Shown one piece after another: positions 53,174 through 55,586 of a DNA stretch of 55,586 bases. The notes under the pieces are model-generated. The model was not told where the DNA came from and made no database searches. It saw only the letters and a program-made list of their open reading frames with translations. Numbering within the stretch: the first letter of the stretch is position 1; every line of letters starts with the position of its first letter. The position numbers and the translations under genes were made by a program. The stretch covers positions 1 through 55,586 of the IMG/VR virus record IMGVR_UViG_3300028177_000007; one strand, 5' to 3'. This DNA is from a virus.

Positions 53174-53623
53174 GTGGCTCAGAAGTTCAAAACTGGTATA
53201 TCTGTCGACGAATTAGCATCAGTATCCTCACAGGCTGTTGGTGTACGAGTTGACGGGGATTCTGAGCCACGAGTCAAGATTGATGCCGGGGGCAAAATCA
53301 CTTGGAGTTCCGGTGACGCTACTGGCGATGTCAACCTGTATCGCTCCGCTGCCAACACCCTGAAGACGGATGATGCCCTTGACGCCAGTACGGCTGGTGT
53401 CGTCAATCTTGTTACCAACGAGGAACCTACGGCAACTGCAGCCGATGGAACCATTGCGATTGACACCACAAACAACAAATTCTATTTCAGATCGAATTCC
53501 GAGTGGCAAGAAATTGCCTTAGACACTCTGTCTGCAACAGCCGCAGACGGTGGCTCCTCAGCCTCTTGGGTTCGATTTCATATCAATGCGGATGGTCAAG
53601 ACTCCACCGTGAATGTCGAATAG
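53174..53623 (+). CDS. Small fibre/structural protein
   Basis: 149 aa, GTG at 53174. A beta-rich Asp/Ala/Thr composition and W-S-S-G-D-A-T-G-D-V-N-L-Y, then the I-A-I-D-T-T-N-N-K-F-Y-F-R motif common in fibre N-terminal domains. It may be a fibre accessory or a short fibre. The last residues are plain. It precedes the main fibre gene. Confidence 0.65.
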   Translation: MAQKFKTGISVDELASVSSQAVGVRVDGDSEPRVKIDAGGKITWSSGDATGDVNLYRSAANTLKTDDALDASTAGVVNLVTNEEPTATAADGTIAIDTTNNKFYFRSNSEWQEIALDTLSATAADGGSSASWVRFHINADGQDSTVNVE

Positions 53624-53632
53624 GGAGTAACC

Positions 53633-55586
53633 ATGGCAGCAATTATTCAATTTCGTAGAGATGCCGCAGCTAACTGGACTTCCAATAACCCGACACTGGC
53701 GATCGGTGAGATCGGATACGAAACCGATAACGAGCGTTACAAGATCGGCGATGGGTCAACTGCATGGACTTCTCTTGGCTACGGCGGTTTGGGAGACATC
53801 CCTCAATACCTGATCGACGCCAAGGGTGATCTTATTGTCGGTACAGCGGACAACACAGTTGCTCGGCTTGCCGTTGGAAGCAATGGGCAGATGCTCGTTG
53901 CCGACAGTACCGCCGCTGGTGGTCTTTCTTGGGCAGCTAACGACACCATCGTAAATTGGCATGAAGCGGTCGATATGGCAACTGCTGCCGTTCTGCCCAA
54001 TACCCCCACCTATAGCAATGGAAGTTCTGGCGTTGGGGCAACTCTTACTGCTGGAGCAAATGCACGACTTGTTGTGGACGGAACGAACGCAACTGCGGGA
54101 GATCGTATTCTTGTTCAAGATCAGGCAAGCGCATTACAAAATGGTCTTTATGATGTAACTACACAAGGTGTAGATGGATCAGCTGCATGGGTGTTGACCC
54201 GTGCTGATGATTTTGATGGAACACCAACTGGACAAATTAAACAAGGTGAGTCTGTCTACGCTCTTGGCGGTACAGCCAACGGTGGTCAGGGTTTCGTTGT
54301 TACTTCAACCAGTGATCCACATACCGTTGGAACACATGACGTTGTCTGGACCCAGTTCACTGGTACACAAGCTTTCACCGCTGGCACATACCTGACAATT
54401 ACCGGCAACACCATCGATCACGATAGTTCTGGTGTGTCTGCTGGCTCCTACGGTAGTGCCACCCAAGTTACGACTCTAACTACTGATGCTCAAGGTCATT
54501 TAACTGCTGTATCGAATACAACTATTGCCATTCCTTCTACGGCAGTTACAGATTTCACCGAAGCGACACAGGACGTTGTTGCAGGACAGTTGGTTACGAA
54601 CGGTACTCATTCTGGTATCGCAGCGACCTATGACGATGCTGGCGATGGGGCGATTGACCTTAACGTCGATGATTTCACAATCACTTTGGCTGGCGACCTG
54701 AGCGGTAACACAACTATTACGAATCTTGCCGACGCAACGCTAACTGCAACCATCGTTGCGGATGCGACAGAGTTGGGGACCGACACCACGGGCAACTACG
54801 TTGCCACAGTCGCTGGGACTGCCAACGAGGTTGAGGTTTCCGGGTCCGGTTCAGAAACGGCTGCCGTAACTGTCGGATTGCCTAGCGACGTAACTGTCAC
54901 AACCTCTCTTACAACTCCTCTGATCAATGTCTCCGGTGCATCCATCGTCCTTGAAGGCGCCACTCCTGATGACTTTGAAACCACTCTGACGGTTACAGAT
55001 CCGACAGCAGACCGCACCATCACATTCCCGAATGTTGATGGAACTGTGGTTACGACTGGAAACCTAAGTGCATCCACAGAGCACATCGAAGACACTGTTG
55101 CTGCCCAGTTGGTTACCAACGGCTCCCATTCCGGAATCGCCGCTACTTATGATGACGCTGGCGACGGTGCAATTGATCTGAACGTGGATGACTTCACGAT
55201 CACCTTGGCTGGTGATCTGAGTGGTAACACAACCATTACCAACCTTGCTGACGCTACGTTAACTGCAACCATCGTTGCGGACGCGACAGCGTTGGGAACC
55301 GACACTACGGGCGACTATGTCGCCAGCCTTGTAGCTGGCACGGGTGTCACTCTCACCAACAACAGCGGAGAAACTTCAACCCCAACTGTTGCCATCGGGC
55401 AAGTCGTAGGTACGACAGACACGCCCACTTTTGGCGCAGTCACAATTTCTAATACCGTCGCCAACGCGACACATGCTGCAACTAAGGCTTACGTCGACAA
55501 CGCCATCGCGGGTCTCGACTGGCACGAGGCCGTCAACCTCGGTACTGCCGCAGCTTTGCCGAACACTCCGACTTACGACAACGGCA
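53633..55586 (+). CDS. Large tail fibre protein, 3' end outside window (at least 651 aa)
   Basis: ATG at 53633; the frame is open to the window edge. The N-terminus (I-I-Q-F-R-R-D-A-A, then E-I-G-Y-E-T-D and I-G-D-G-S-T-A-W) is the known fibre or tropism-determinant head domain. A domain with G-D-R-I-L-V-Q-D-Q follows, then long beta-helical Thr/Asp-rich repeats. Two 73-residue repeats (54587-54805 and 55106-55324) are nearly identical, and the W-H-E-A-V segment seen near residue 109 returns at the edge. It likely forms the receptor-binding stalk, with the tip beyond this window. Confidence 0.82.
   Translation, partial: MAAIIQFRRDAAANWTSNNPTLAIGEIGYETDNERYKIGDGSTAWTSLGYGGLGDIPQYLIDAKGDLIVGTADNTVARLAVGSNGQMLVADSTAAGGLSWAANDTIVNWHEAVDMATAAVLPNTPTYSNGSSGVGATLTAGANARLVVDGTNATAGDRILVQDQASALQNGLYDVTTQGVDGSAAWVLTRADDFDGTPTGQIKQGESVYALGGTANGGQGFVVTSTSDPHTVGTHDVVWTQFTGTQAFTAGTYLTITGNTIDHDSSGVSAGSYGSATQVTTLTTDAQGHLTAVSNTTIAIPSTAVTDFTEATQDVVAGQLVTNGTHSGIAATYDDAGDGAIDLNVDDFTITLAGDLSGNTTITNLADATLTATIVADATELGTDTTGNYVATVAGTANEVEVSGSGSETAAVTVGLPSDVTVTTSLTTPLINVSGASIVLEGATPDDFETTLTVTDPTADRTITFPNVDGTVVTTGNLSASTEHIEDTVAAQLVTNGSHSGIAATYDDAGDGAIDLNVDDFTITLAGDLSGNTTITNLADATLTATIVADATALGTDTTGDYVASLVAGTGVTLTNNSGETSTPTVAIGQVVGTTDTPTFGAVTISNTVANATHAATKAYVDNAIAGLDWHEAVNLGTAAALPNTPTYDNG
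54587..54805 (+). repeat. Tail fibre repeat, copy 1
   Basis: 219 bases encoding Q-L-V-T-N-G through N-Y-V-A. It has a second copy at 55106-55324 with only a few residue changes. It is a direct repeat within one gene. Confidence 0.85.
55106..55324 (+). repeat. Tail fibre repeat, copy 2
   Basis: 219 bases encoding Q-L-V-T-N-G through D-Y-V-A, in the same frame as copy 1 and 519 bases after it. Codon-level differences are scattered. Confidence 0.85.

Noticed and set aside
1-55586. CRISPR array, IS element or integrase
   Set aside because: No regular short repeats with spacers, no transposase or recombinase motif, and no terminal inverted repeats were seen.

Overview
The window is a contiguous piece of a tailed double-stranded DNA phage genome with a contractile tail (myovirus morphology). 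A sheath protein, tube protein, frameshifted tail chaperone, tape measure and a T4/P2-like baseplate set (hub, spike, gp25-like, J-like) are all recognisable. An r1t-type small holin and a peptidase-like tail on the tape measure point to a Gram-positive host. Several proteins resemble those of actinobacterial phages from water, and at least one gene looks leaderless. The host assignment is inference. There is no rRNA, tRNA, CRISPR array, IS element, integrase or repressor that I can see. Both ends are cut: the left end lies inside a large minus-strand gene and the right end inside a tail-fibre gene.

Layout. The genome is split into two divergent arms around about 25.35-25.43 kb, where an 18-bp perfect palindrome lies between the first genes of each arm. 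The left arm (1-25353, minus strand) reads: small membrane protein, portal, a giant protein with an HK97-type prohead protease at its N-terminus (1711 aa), a Cys-rich and acidic 605-aa protein, a 2201-aa protein, a 1107-aa protein, two small proteins, a 650-aa protein and a protein of at least 1034 aa that leaves the window. Genes are tightly coupled, often with overlapping start and stop codons. No major capsid protein is recognisable here, so it probably lies beyond position 1.

The right arm (25432-55586, plus strand) starts with the large terminase. A DNA-metabolism block follows (Rad52-like annealing protein, PD-(D/E)XK nuclease with a Cys cluster, HNH nuclease, RuvC-like resolvase), then a cassette of ParB-like, PAPS-reductase-like and ParB-like genes, and a 59-aa Arg-rich protein. 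After these come the neck genes, sheath, tube, chaperone pair, tape measure, baseplate, a 2OG-Fe(II) oxygenase, a holin and a series of fibre proteins.

The most unusual feature is the left arm. Four of its very large proteins carry many copies of a short motif G-[M/L]-R-S (16 copies plus one variant). Two of them share an 87-90 residue module present three times. Three of them, and one right-arm protein, share a calcium-loop-like element D-x-D-x-D-G-x-x-Q-[E/D]-G-T placed after a basic Gly/Arg/Lys-rich linker. Together with metalloprotease-like, ParB-like and possible ADP-ribosyltransferase segments in the 2201- and 1107-aa proteins and a protease fused to the 1711-aa protein, this looks like a set of modular, perhaps proteolytically processed, head or internal virion proteins that I cannot match to a described system.
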